The notes under the pieces are model-generated. The model saw only the letters and a list, made by a program, of their open reading frames with translations. It was not told the DNA's origin and searched no databases. Positions 17,433-28,523 of a DNA stretch of 64,000 nt are shown here, in pieces. Source of the DNA: Microvirga calopogonii (GTDB lineage Bacteria > Pseudomonadota > Alphaproteobacteria > Rhizobiales > Beijerinckiaceae); contig NZ_QDGA01000023.1 of assembly GCF_003347665.1 (NCBI RefSeq), forward strand, positions 17,276 to 81,275. The letters run 5' to 3'. The translations under genes were made by a program, and so were the position numbers. Numbering within the stretch: position 1 is the stretch's first letter; the number at the start of each line of letters is the position of its first letter.

Positions 17433-18005
17433 GTGAGCAAGCCGCCGATCAGCCGCTTTCCCGTCCCTGAGATCTCCGGCCTCCCGGAGGATATCCGCAC
17501 ACGGATCCTTGCGGTTCAGGAGAAGTCGGGCTTCGTGCCGAACGTCTTTCTCGTGCTGGCTCGCCGACCGGACGAGTTCCGCGCCTTCTTCGCCTATCAC
17601 GACGCCTTGATGGACAAGCCCGGCAATCTGACCAAGGCCGAGCGAGAGATGATCGTGGTGGCGACAAGCAATGCCAACCAATGTCAATATTGCGTCGTCG
17701 CCCACGGGGCGATCCTGCGGATCCGTGCCAAGAACCCGCTGATCGCCGACCAGGTCGCGATCAACTACCGCAAGGCCGACATCACGCCCCGCCAAAAGGC
17801 GATGCTGGATTTCGCCATGAAGGTCGCGCTGGAGGCTTATTCGGTCGGCGATGAGGATATTGCGACGCTCGCCTCTCACGGCTTCTCGGAGGACGATGTC
17901 TGGGACATCGCGGCCATCGCGGCATTCTTCGCCATGTCGAACCGCCTCGCCAATGTCACCAGCATGCGGCCGAACGACGAATTCTATTCGCTCGGCCGTG
18001 GCTGA
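17433..18005 (+). CDS. Peroxidase-related protein of the AhpD/carboxymuconolactone decarboxylase fold
   Basis: A 190-residue alpha-helical protein with the CxxC motif in NANQCQYCVVAHGAI near residue 86, followed by the conserved histidine, as in AhpD-like peroxidase-related enzymes. Such proteins reduce peroxides or act as disulfide reductases. I prefer the GTG at 17433, giving MSKPPISRF, because GAGGTG lies 6 bases upstream; GTG 17424 falls inside that ribosome site. It ends 5 bases from the convergent FAD-linked oxidase gene. Confidence 0.85.
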   Translation: MSKPPISRFPVPEISGLPEDIRTRILAVQEKSGFVPNVFLVLARRPDEFRAFFAYHDALMDKPGNLTKAEREMIVVATSNANQCQYCVVAHGAILRIRAKNPLIADQVAINYRKADITPRQKAMLDFAMKVALEAYSVGDEDIATLASHGFSEDDVWDIAAIAAFFAMSNRLANVTSMRPNDEFYSLGRG

Positions 18006-18010
18006 GCCCC

Positions 18011-19399
18011 TCAGACCGAAAGCACCTTGCCCGGATTGAGACGGTTGTCGGGGTCGAGCGCCCGTTTCACTGCACGGGCGAGCTCCATCTCGGGAGCTGC
18101 GCGGTAGCGTGCCAGCTCGCCCACGCGGTACTGGCCTATGCCGTGCTCGGCCGAGATGCTGCCGCCGAAAGCCGCCACCACGTCGTGCACGATGCGGTTC
18201 ACCAGGCCTGCGTCGTGGCCTGCATCCACGAGAACATTGTAGTGGATGTTGCCGTCGCCGAGGTGTCCGAAGGCGTTCACGCGCGTGCCCGGTGCGCCGG
18301 CGGCCAGCGCCTCTCCCGCTTCGATGAGGAATCGTGGCACCTCGGTGAGCGGAACGGAAACGTCGTGCTTGACGCTCTTGCCCTCCCGCGCTTCGGATTC
18401 CGTCACGTGCTCGCGCAGGGCCCATAGCTGGGCGGCCTGAGCGCCTGATTCGGCGATGACGCCGTCGAGTGCGATCTCCTGCTCGAAGGCCGTGCCCAGC
18501 ATGGTTTCGGCAGCTTCACGCAGGCCAGCGAGGCTGGAAGCCGCTTCGATCAGCACGAACCATTCGCCCTCGGCGATGGGTGCTTTCAGGCCAGCGTGCC
18601 TGGCGACGAGCTGCATGGAGGTGGCCGAGATCAGTTCGAAGGCCGAGATCTGATCGCCCAGTTCGTCCTGGGCGAGTTCCAGAAGGCGCAGGGCCGCTGC
18701 AGGGTTTGCCACCGAGAGCAAAGCCGTCACCGCATGCTTGGGGCGCGGCAGAAGCCTCAGGACCGCCGCCGTGACGATCCCGAGCGTTCCCTCGCTGCCG
18801 ATGAAGAGCTGTTTCCAATCATAGCCCGCATTGTCCTTGCGCAGTTTCCGCAATCCATCGACGAGCGTGCCGTCGGGCAGGACGACCTCGAGGCCGAGCA
18901 CGAGGCTTCGGGTCATGCCGTAGCGCAGAACGTTCACGCCACCCGCATTGGCCGCGATCACCCCGCCAATGGTGGCCGAGCCCTCGGCCGCCAGGCTGAT
19001 CGGCAGAAGGCGCCCCGCCGCCGCAGCGGAATCCTGGGCGACTTTCAGGATGCACCCGGCCTCGGCCTCGATGGTCAAGCCGACAGGATCGACGCTGCGG
19101 ATGGCCGCCATGCGGTTGAGCGACAGAACGACCTGTGTGCCGGACGCATCCGGCACCGCCCCGCCAGCAAGCCCCGTGTTGCCTCCCTGCGGGACAATTG
19201 CGGCACCCGCCTCGCGGCAGATCTGCACGATCTGGGCAACCTGCTGGGCCGTGGAAGGACGGACGACGCAGGCGGGTTTGCCCGGAAAGAGCCTGCGCCA
19301 GTCGATCGCGTAAGGCTCGAGATCCGCCCCCTCCGTGATGACGACCGAAGGGCCGAGAAGGCCGGTCAGGCGTTGCAGCAGGTCCGTCGCGTTGGCCAT
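18011..19399 (-). CDS. FAD-linked oxidase, D-lactate/glycolate dehydrogenase type
   Basis: A 462-residue VAO-family flavoprotein. An N-terminal FAD-binding domain (VVRPSTAQQVAQIVQIC, IVPQGGNTGLAGGAVPDA, ISLAAEGSATIGGVIAANAGG) is followed by the C-terminal substrate domain with HLGDGNIHYNVLV near residue 385 and SAEHGIGQYR near residue 422. These motifs are shared by GlcD, D-lactate dehydrogenase and D-2-hydroxyglutarate dehydrogenase. It probably oxidises a D-2-hydroxy acid to the 2-keto acid. It is a stand-alone gene with a palindrome 30 bases upstream of its start that may be its operator. Confidence 0.9.
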   Translation of the reverse strand: MANATDLLQRLTGLLGPSVVITEGADLEPYAIDWRRLFPGKPACVVRPSTAQQVAQIVQICREAGAAIVPQGGNTGLAGGAVPDASGTQVVLSLNRMAAIRSVDPVGLTIEAEAGCILKVAQDSAAAAGRLLPISLAAEGSATIGGVIAANAGGVNVLRYGMTRSLVLGLEVVLPDGTLVDGLRKLRKDNAGYDWKQLFIGSEGTLGIVTAAVLRLLPRPKHAVTALLSVANPAAALRLLELAQDELGDQISAFELISATSMQLVARHAGLKAPIAEGEWFVLIEAASSLAGLREAAETMLGTAFEQEIALDGVIAESGAQAAQLWALREHVTESEAREGKSVKHDVSVPLTEVPRFLIEAGEALAAGAPGTRVNAFGHLGDGNIHYNVLVDAGHDAGLVNRIVHDVVAAFGGSISAEHGIGQYRVGELARYRAAPEMELARAVKRALDPDNRLNPGKVLSV

Positions 19400-19408
19400 G
19401 GAAAAATC

Positions 19409-19472
19409 CCTCGCGGTTTCACCACCGCTCCTGACTGATCAGGATGCAATCGTCAACGTAGCAACCGCGAGG
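19409..19472 (-). promoter_or_regulatory. Nested palindromes upstream of the FAD-linked oxidase
   Basis: CCTCGCGGTT (19409-19418) and AACCGCGAGG (19463-19472) are perfect inverted repeats 44 bases apart. Centred between them is the 16-base palindrome TCCTGACTGATCAGGA (19429-19444). This lies just upstream of the oxidase start at 19399 and is a candidate repressor site, perhaps for a GntR-family regulator as with lld/glc genes. That identity is a guess. Confidence 0.4.
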
Positions 19473-19504
19473 AATTCATGGGAGCATCCGCAACAAGGTG
19501 GCGA

Positions 19505-20293
19505 TCAGCGCTTGCCCGACCCCGGCTCGGCCATCTTGCGGTGCTGTTCGGCGAGCATGCCGGCCGGTGTCACATTGGCAAGAATCGTCGTGAACTTGTT
19601 CTTCCACCCGCTCACCACGTCCCCCTCGCCGTTCATCATGGCGTCGAAGCCGACCTTCGCCACGGTGGCGGGATCGTCCTTCTTGTCCTGACCGATCCGC
19701 GTGTCTTCCATGCCGGCGCGTTCGAAGAACTCGGTATCGGTCGCGCCTGGCATCAGGCAAGTCACCGTGATGTTCGTATCCTTCAGCTCATTCCGCAGGG
19801 CAAAGGAGAAAGAATCGATGAAGGCCTTCGTGCCGTTGTAGACGGCCTGGAAGGTGCCCGGCATGAACCCGGCGATCGAGCCGGTAATGAGGATCTTGCC
19901 CTCGTTCCTGGCTCGCATGTCCCGGCCGACCTTCTGGATCAGATAGATCGTACCGGTGATGTTCGTGTCGATCACGTGGCGTGCTTCGGAAAAATCCTGA
20001 TCGAGGAAGCCATGACCGAGCCCGTGCCCGGCATTGGCCAGGAGCGCACCGACCGGCCGCCCTTGAGCCGCAGCGTAAAGCTTGTCGACGCCCTCGAGAG
20101 TAGCGAGGTCGGCCTCGACAGCATGGACCTTTGCCCCGAGAGCCTGGAAGTCCTTCGCCGCATCGTGGATGGCAGTTTGATCAGCCGCAATCAGCAGATC
20201 GTACCCGTTCCGGGCACAAAGCTTCGCGAGTTCGTACCCAATGCCCGAGGAGGCACCTGTCACGATGGCAAGCGGCTTTGCGGTATCTGGCAT
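19505..20293 (-). CDS. Short-chain dehydrogenase/reductase (SDR)
   Basis: A 262-residue classical SDR with the NAD(P)-binding TGASSGIGYELAK near residue 11, ANAGHGL near residue 91, the catalytic serine in ITGSIAGFMPG near residue 140, and the YNGTKAF (YxxxK) active-site pair near residue 157. It oxidises or reduces an unknown alcohol or ketone with NAD(P). The start ATG 20293 gives MPDTAKPLAIVTGASSG; 19 upstream residues in the longer frame are not family-like. It is upstream of the FAD oxidase on the same strand, about 105 bases away. Confidence 0.88.
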   Translation of the reverse strand: MPDTAKPLAIVTGASSGIGYELAKLCARNGYDLLIAADQTAIHDAAKDFQALGAKVHAVEADLATLEGVDKLYAAAQGRPVGALLANAGHGLGHGFLDQDFSEARHVIDTNITGTIYLIQKVGRDMRARNEGKILITGSIAGFMPGTFQAVYNGTKAFIDSFSFALRNELKDTNITVTCLMPGATDTEFFERAGMEDTRIGQDKKDDPATVAKVGFDAMMNGEGDVVSGWKNKFTTILANVTPAGMLAEQHRKMAEPGSGKR

Positions 20294-20725
20294 AGCATTC
20301 TCCCAGCCGATGATAAGGATGGACCCGGCCACAAGTGGAGAGAAGCGCAACCGGCATGTGGTGCTTGAACTCCTGAAAGGCGCTACAGTTCAATTGCGCA
20401 TCAAGCAGCCAGCCGTCCGGCGCGAATAACCTTGACAGTTCGGTCCGGTCAAAGACCAGTTCCGTGAGGGTATTGGACAGTTGCTTTCGCAATGGGGGCA
20501 AGATACCTTCACCATAACAATAAAAGAAAGCTTACGCCCTTAAGGGCTGTGGCTGGGAGAAGCGCTCTTGGGTTCGCAAGAATCGGCGACGTTCGGCGTC
20601 GCGGTGAGTGGTCGCGCATGCGGGCATGACATTGCCCGAAACGCGGTGGGGCGTGACCCCGCGACGATCCCTCCATATCCTGTCCTTGACGCTCCCCATG
20701 CAGCTCACGGCGGAGGGGCGCGCCG
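20294..20725. other. Promoter region upstream of the glp operon
   Basis: About 430 bases between the divergent SDR and glpS genes. I see no convincing gene. A TTGACA sits at 20431-20436, but no matching -10 box is clear. No DeoR-type GlpR site can be recognised by eye, and no glpR or glpD gene lies beside the operon. Confidence 0.4.
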
Positions 20726-21814
20726 ATGACCCTTGCCCTGGAAGGCGTATCGAAGAAGGTCGGATCAGCCACGCATATCGATGATGTCAGCCTGACCCTG
20801 GAGCGCGGCTCCCTCAACGTCCTGCTTGGGGCGACGCTCGCGGGCAAGACCTCACTCATGCGGCTCATGGCCGGACTCGATTCACCAACGAGCGGCCGTG
20901 TCCTCGTCGGTGGGCAGGACGTGACTGGATGGCCCGTGCAGCGCCGCAGCGTGGCCATGGTCTATCAGCAGTTCATCAACTACCCGTCGCTCGATGTCTA
21001 CGAGAACATCGCGTCGCCCCTACGCGTTGCAGGCCTGCCGAAAGATGAAATCGACAAGCGCGTCCGCGAGGCCGCCAAGCTTCTGAAGCTCGAGCCTTAT
21101 CTCGACCGCAAGCCGCTGAACCTCTCAGGCGGTCAGCAGCAGCGCACCGCGATCGCCCGGGCGCTGGTGAAGCGCGCGGATCTCGTCCTGCTCGACGAGC
21201 CCCTGGCGAATCTCGACTACAAGCTCCGCGAGGAATTGCGCGAGGAGCTGCCACGGGTCTTCGCGGCATCGGGCGCCGTTTTCGTCTATGCGACGACGGA
21301 GCCGTCGGAGGCTCTGCTCCTGGGCGGCAACACGGCGACTCTGTTTGAGGGCCGAGTGACCCAATTCGGACCGACGCCGCAGGTCTACCGTCGTCCGCGC
21401 GATCTGACCACGGCGCGGGTTTTCTCCGATCCGCCACTCAACACCCTGAAAGCCCGTAAAGCGGGCGGCAAGGCGGTCCTGAGCACGGGGGCAGAGATCG
21501 ACACGGCGGGCCCGCTCGCAGCCGTCCCTGACGGGGAGTACACGATCGGCTTCCGGGCTCATCACCTCACCCTCGAACCGGCAGGCCCCGATGGGATCCC
21601 CATTCCGGCTGTCGTTTCCGTGTCCGAGATCACCGGGTCGGAGAGCTACGTCCACCTCGATGCGCGCGAGCATCGCCTCGTTGCGCTCATGCCCGGCGTG
21701 AGGCGGTTGGAGCCGAAATCCACCGTCACGGCCTATATCGATCCGCGACACCTGTTCCTGTTCGACACGGAAGGCCGCCTGGCCGCCGTCGACCCGGCCC
21801 AGAAGGCCGCGTGA
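20726..21814 (+). CDS. glpS: Glycerol ABC transporter ATP-binding protein GlpS
   Basis: A 362-residue ABC ATPase, first gene of a six-gene glpSTPQUV glycerol uptake operon. Walker A is GATLAGKT near residue 33, the signature LSGGQQQRT near residue 134, Walker B LVLLDEPLANLD near residue 155, and a TOBE-like C-terminal regulatory region. The usual switch histidine is missing: the H-loop reads YATTEPSEA instead of YVTHDQxEA. Its partner GlpT keeps the histidine but has a degenerate signature, so the pair should form one good and one poor ATP site. A CGGAGGGG ribosome site precedes the ATG, and glpT begins 10 bases after the stop. Confidence 0.92.
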   Translation: MTLALEGVSKKVGSATHIDDVSLTLERGSLNVLLGATLAGKTSLMRLMAGLDSPTSGRVLVGGQDVTGWPVQRRSVAMVYQQFINYPSLDVYENIASPLRVAGLPKDEIDKRVREAAKLLKLEPYLDRKPLNLSGGQQQRTAIARALVKRADLVLLDEPLANLDYKLREELREELPRVFAASGAVFVYATTEPSEALLLGGNTATLFEGRVTQFGPTPQVYRRPRDLTTARVFSDPPLNTLKARKAGGKAVLSTGAEIDTAGPLAAVPDGEYTIGFRAHHLTLEPAGPDGIPIPAVVSVSEITGSESYVHLDAREHRLVALMPGVRRLEPKSTVTAYIDPRHLFLFDTEGRLAAVDPAQKAA

Positions 21815-21824
21815 GGAGAGACGG

Positions 21825-22925
21825 ATGGCCCGCATCACCCTCGATCATCTCGCCCATGCCTACAGGCCCGATCCCCGCACGGCGGACGATTACGCCCTGA
21901 AGGAAATCAACCATGTGTGGGGCCAGGGCGGCGCCTATGCGCTGCTGGGGCCGTCCGGGTGCGGCAAGACCACCCTGCTCAACATCATCTCAGGGCTGGT
22001 CCGTCCCACGCGCGGGCGGGTTCTCTTCGACGACCTCGATGTCACGGATCTCCCGACGGAGGCGCGCAACATCGCCCAGGTGTTCCAGTTCCCCGTGGTC
22101 TACGACACGATGAGCGTGCGTGAGAACCTGGCCTTCCCGCTCAAGAACCGACACGTCCCCCGCGACAGGACCACCCGGCGTGTCGAGGAGATTGCGCGTC
22201 TTCTCGACCTGACCCGGGTGCTCGACCGCAAGGCGAGCAACCTTACGGCGGACATGAAGCAGAAGATCTCTCTCGGACGCGGCCTCGTGCGTCCCGACGT
22301 GGCAGCCATCCTGTTCGACGAGCCCCTCACGGTGATCGACCCGCACCTGAAATGGCAGCTGCGCTCGACCCTCAAGGAGATCCACCGCGCCCTCGACATC
22401 ACCATGATCTACGTGACGCACGATCAGACGGAGGCGCTCACCTTCGCCGACAAGGTCGTGGTCATGCATGACGGCGCCGTGGTGCAGACCGGAACGCCCG
22501 ACGAGCTGTTCGAACGCCCGGCCCACACCTTCGTCGGGCATTTCATCGGCTCGCCGGGCATGAACATTCTTCCCTGCAAGGTCGAAGGCGCCACGGCCTT
22601 CATCGGCAATCAGGCCATTCCTCTGCAGCGGATCTATCGCACGCTCTCCGACGGTGAGCGGGTCGAACTCGGCATCCGGCCCGAATTCGTGCGCCTTCAG
22701 CCGAGAGGCTCCGGACTGCCCGTCCGGGTGCGTCGCATCGACGATATCGGTCGCGCCCGCATCGCCCGCGTGGAGATGAGCGGACGACCTCTGGCTGCCA
22801 GCGTCCCGGACGATATCCCCATCGACGGGAATGAGGCATCCCTCGCGTTCGATCCGCGCCAGATCCACATCTATGCCAACGGGCACCTCGTCTCGGGAGA
22901 GCCCATCGGAGGGGGGCGGGTATGA
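21825..22925 (+). CDS. glpT: Glycerol ABC transporter ATP-binding protein GlpT
   Basis: A 366-residue ABC ATPase. Walker A is GPSGCGKT near residue 43, Walker B AILFDEPLTVID, and the switch histidine is present in YVTHDQTEA near residue 199. The signature motif is degenerate, LTADMKQKISLG, in place of LSGGQ. A C-terminal TOBE-type region follows. It pairs with GlpS, which has the complementary pattern of lost residues. Its stop overlaps the glpP start (ATGA), so translation is coupled. It is named from gene order and family; note that E. coli glpT is an unrelated glycerol-3-phosphate carrier. Confidence 0.9.
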   Translation: MARITLDHLAHAYRPDPRTADDYALKEINHVWGQGGAYALLGPSGCGKTTLLNIISGLVRPTRGRVLFDDLDVTDLPTEARNIAQVFQFPVVYDTMSVRENLAFPLKNRHVPRDRTTRRVEEIARLLDLTRVLDRKASNLTADMKQKISLGRGLVRPDVAAILFDEPLTVIDPHLKWQLRSTLKEIHRALDITMIYVTHDQTEALTFADKVVVMHDGAVVQTGTPDELFERPAHTFVGHFIGSPGMNILPCKVEGATAFIGNQAIPLQRIYRTLSDGERVELGIRPEFVRLQPRGSGLPVRVRRIDDIGRARIARVEMSGRPLAASVPDDIPIDGNEASLAFDPRQIHIYANGHLVSGEPIGGGRV

Positions 22926-23814
22926 CGAAGACCGTCAACAACAGAGCTTGGTTCTTCGTTCTTCCGGTCTTTGCCATCGTGGCCTTCTCGGCCGTCCTGC
23001 CGCTGATGACTGTGGTGAACTACTCGGTCCAGGACACTTTCGGCAACAACCAGTTCTTCTGGAATGGAATCGGCTGGTTCCTGGAACTGCTCGATCCATC
23101 GACGGAACTCGGAGGACGCTTCTTCGGCGCCCTCTGGCGCACCCTTCTCTTCTCGGCGATCATTCTCATGATCGAGGTGCCGCTCGGCATTGCGGTGGCG
23201 CTCGCCATGCCGCGAGAGGGCTGGACCGTCGCGCTCTGTCTCGTCCTGATGGCTCTGCCGCTGCTCATTCCATGGAACGTGGTCGGCACGATCTGGCAGG
23301 TTTTCGCCCGTGGCGATATCGGCCTGCTCGGCTGGACGCTCAGTCGCATCGGCATGGATTACAACTACACCAACGATCCCATCGACGCCTGGGCGACGCT
23401 GATCGTGATGGATGTGTGGCACTGGACGAGCCTCGTCGCGCTTCTCTGCTATGCCGGACTGAAATCCATTCCCGATGCTTATTATCAGGCCGCCCGTATC
23501 GACGGCGCATCGCGCTGGGCCGTCTTCCGAACGATCCAGCTGCCCAAGATGCGTCGCGTTCTGCTGATCGCCGTGCTCCTGCGGTTCATGGATTCCTTCA
23601 TGATCTACACGGAGCCCTTCGTGATCACCGGCGGCGGCCCGGGCAACGCCACCACGTTCCTGTCCATCGATCTGGTGAAGCTGGCCCTCGGCCAGTTCGA
23701 CCTCGGCAAGGCGGCGGCCATGTCGCTGGTCTACAACCTGATCATCCTCGCCATCTGCTGGGTCTTCTACACCGTCATGACCAACGTGGATGCCGAGCGG
23801 GAGAGAGTCGAAGC

Positions 23815-23818
<4 letters not shown>
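22922..23818 (+). CDS. glpP: Glycerol ABC transporter permease GlpP
   Basis: A 298-residue MalF/UgpA-type permease with about six membrane helices and an EAA loop (AYYQAARIDGASRWAVFRTI) for ATPase contact. The start overlaps the glpT stop and the stop overlaps the glpQ start, so the three genes are tightly coupled. It forms the glycerol channel with GlpQ. Confidence 0.9.
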
Positions 23819-24699
<881 letters not shown>

Positions 24700-24709
24700 G
24701 GAGAGCGCC

Positions 24710-24991
24710 ATGCCTGATCTCGCCTGGATGGCCTGGACGTGGCAGACTGGCCTCTTCTTCGCCGGCATCGCGAGCCTCCTGCTCGTCATGACCCTGCTGG
24801 CAGTCCAGCGCCCGGAGACGGAACGTATCGGCGTGTTGCGCATTCCCACGACCCGTGGCGACCGCCTCTTCATCTCGCTTCTCGGTGCAGCTTTCATCCA
24901 CCTCGCATGGCTGGGCCTCATTGGCCCGGACCTGTGGTGGGCTTCCGGCCTGTCCCTGCTCTACGCAGCAGCCGTGTTTCGCTACGTCTAG
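24710..24991 (+). CDS. glpU: GlpU, small DUF2160 membrane protein of the glycerol transporter
   Basis: A 93-residue protein with three hydrophobic segments (residues of about 10-30, 48-65 and 72-90) and a WMAWTWQTGLFF start typical of the DUF2160 family. It is always found within glpSTPQUV clusters of Rhizobiales. Its exact task is unknown; it may assist assembly or membrane anchoring of the transporter. It starts 10 bases after glpQ with GAGGAGAG upstream. Confidence 0.9.
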   Translation: MPDLAWMAWTWQTGLFFAGIASLLLVMTLLAVQRPETERIGVLRIPTTRGDRLFISLLGAAFIHLAWLGLIGPDLWWASGLSLLYAAAVFRYV

Positions 24992-25085
24992 GAGGGATGG
25001 CTCAAGAAAGCTCTTCGGTTAGCCCGGACCGGAGGGAAACAAGACCAGCATACAAGCCGGCCAGGGCATTACCTGGGAGGAATGA

Positions 25086-26849
<1,764 letters not shown>

Positions 26850-26857
26850 CGCATAGA

Positions 26858-26884
26858 GGCCCCGCCCGGCGGGCGGGGCCTTTT
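26858..26884 (+). terminator. Rho-independent terminator of the glp operon
   Basis: A 23-base near-perfect GC hairpin (GGCCCCGCCC with GGGCGGGGCC) is followed by TTTT, 9 bases after the glpV stop. Confidence 0.92.
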
Positions 26885-26983
26885 CTCGTGTCGGGGGCAG
26901 CCACATCACCTAGCCGCCCGGCCAGTATCAGGGAAGGACGTTTGCCTGCAGGATCGCCCGGACGATGACCGAAAGGGTTTGTC

Positions 26984-27904
26984 ATGCCAGATCCAACAGC
27001 CGGCTTCTCCCTCGACACGATCTCGAACCATGTTTCTGATTTGCTCGATGGTATCGCGCCACGGCTCGTGACGGTCCGTGGGCGCCGACGTGGGACCTCG
27101 AGCGGCTTTCTCTGGCGCCCCGGCCTCATCATCACCGCGGAAGAAGCCTTGGAGGCGGACGAGGACATCGCGGTCATGCACCCCGATGGGAGCAAAGTCG
27201 CGGCAGGCCTCGTCGGTCGCGATCCAAGCACGGATATCGCCCTTCTCCGTATAGAAGAAAGTCCGCTGGAGGATATCGCCTTCAGCCCGACGGATGGTCT
27301 ACGCGCCGGTCATCTCATTCTGGCGGCGGGGCGACAGCCGGAAGGGCCGAGTGCGGCACTGGGGATCGTGTCCCTTACAGGCGCGGCTTGGAAGAGTCTG
27401 CGCGGCGGCCATATGGACCGCAGGATCCATCTGGATCTCAGGCTCGACTTCCAATCGGAAGGCGGGGTTGCCCTCGACACGAGCGGGCAAATCGTCGGCA
27501 TGACGGTATTCGGTCCATGGCGCCGCGTCCTCGTCATCCCGTCGGAGACCATCGAGCGCGTCGCTCCTCAGTTGCTTGATAAAGGTCGTGTCGCTCGTGG
27601 CTATCTGGGCCTCGGACTCCAGCCGATCCGCATCGACAAGGCCGCAGCCGACACGGCAGGACTCAGCGAGCCGCGCGGCCTGATCGTCGTCAGCATGGAC
27701 CAGGACGGGCCGGGGCAAAGGGCCGGTATTCGCCAAGGCGACATTCTCATCCGCTGGAACCATGACGCCCTGCCCTCCGTCCGCCGGGTCTACAGGCTCC
27801 TCGGGCCTGAGAGCGTGGGTCAATCGGTCGATCTTGGAATCGTGAGGGCGGGTGAACATATCACTCTTGCCGTCGAGATCAGGGAGCGCCCGACACCTCA
27901 ATAG
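26984..27904 (+). CDS. Degenerate HtrA-like protein (trypsin fold plus PDZ), catalytic residues lost
   Basis: A 306-residue protein with the S1C/HtrA layout: a trypsin-like domain (residues of about 10-205) and one PDZ domain (of about 210-300, with RGYLGLGLQPI and AGIRQGDILIRWN). When laid against the intact HtrA gene downstream, the catalytic His position (TNSHVV) reads TAEEAL and the catalytic Ser position (GNSGGP) reads QSEGGV; only the Asp in DIALLR is kept. It is therefore likely a pseudo-protease with a binding or regulatory role. No signal peptide is visible. It lies before a LuxR regulator and a second HtrA on the same strand. Confidence 0.8.
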   Translation: MPDPTAGFSLDTISNHVSDLLDGIAPRLVTVRGRRRGTSSGFLWRPGLIITAEEALEADEDIAVMHPDGSKVAAGLVGRDPSTDIALLRIEESPLEDIAFSPTDGLRAGHLILAAGRQPEGPSAALGIVSLTGAAWKSLRGGHMDRRIHLDLRLDFQSEGGVALDTSGQIVGMTVFGPWRRVLVIPSETIERVAPQLLDKGRVARGYLGLGLQPIRIDKAAADTAGLSEPRGLIVVSMDQDGPGQRAGIRQGDILIRWNHDALPSVRRVYRLLGPESVGQSVDLGIVRAGEHITLAVEIRERPTPQ

Positions 27905-27930
27905 CCCATTGACGTCACGAGGGTGAAGCC

Positions 27931-28455
27931 TTGCACAGGGTGGCACTTCACATCGACGATGAGAGCCTGCTCGACCGCATCACCGCGATCCTGGCCGACG
28001 AGGCCGGCATCGATCTCCTGAACCCGGTTAACCCCGATGTGGTGATCACGGACCATCTGCCGTTCTCAGAGGCGGCGCCAACGATCGTCCTGGGCGATGA
28101 GTTGAGCGGATTCGAGATGCTCAAGGCCGGAGCAAGCGGGGTTCTCTCCCGCCATATCGACGCCTCGGGCCTTATGCTGGCCGTGGAGACCGTGAAGAGA
28201 GGCTTCGCCATCCTGCCGCGAAGCGGGATGGGAAGCGGCCAAGACCCGTCACGGGACGATCTGCTCACCGCGCGCGAGCTCGAAGTTCTGCGGCTGCTGG
28301 CGGAAGGCGCCTCGAACAAGCTCATCGCTCGCAAGCTTGGGATTTCATTCCACACCGCGAAATTCCACGTCGCCTCCATCGCGGCGAAGCTCGACGCGAC
28401 AGGACGAACGGATGCAGTCGCCCAAGCCGTCCGCCTCGGTCTCATCCTGTTGTGA
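27931..28455 (+). CDS. LuxR-type response regulator with a short, atypical receiver domain
   Basis: A 174-residue regulator. The C-terminal GerE/LuxR helix-turn-helix is clear (LTARELEVLRLLAEGASNK through HTAKFHVASIAAKL). The N-terminal 90 residues look like a receiver but are shortened: IDDESL and VVITDHLP could supply the acidic residues, but the conserved Thr and Lys of active receivers are not evident. It may respond without phosphorylation. The start is a TTG at 27931 with GAGGGTG 6 bases upstream; GTG 27940 is possible. It sits between two HtrA-like genes and may control them. Confidence 0.82.
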   Translation: MHRVALHIDDESLLDRITAILADEAGIDLLNPVNPDVVITDHLPFSEAAPTIVLGDELSGFEMLKAGASGVLSRHIDASGLMLAVETVKRGFAILPRSGMGSGQDPSRDDLLTARELEVLRLLAEGASNKLIARKLGISFHTAKFHVASIAAKLDATGRTDAVAQAVRLGLILL

Positions 28456-28523
28456 TCCGGCCCTTGGCCTTAACGCCCCGCATCACCACATGATGTGAAA
28501 TAGCGTTAACCTTGGAGGGCTCA

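Noticed and set aside
22831..23814. Upstream extension of the glpQ frame
   Set aside because: It overlaps glpT and glpP out of frame; the true glpQ start overlaps the glpP stop.
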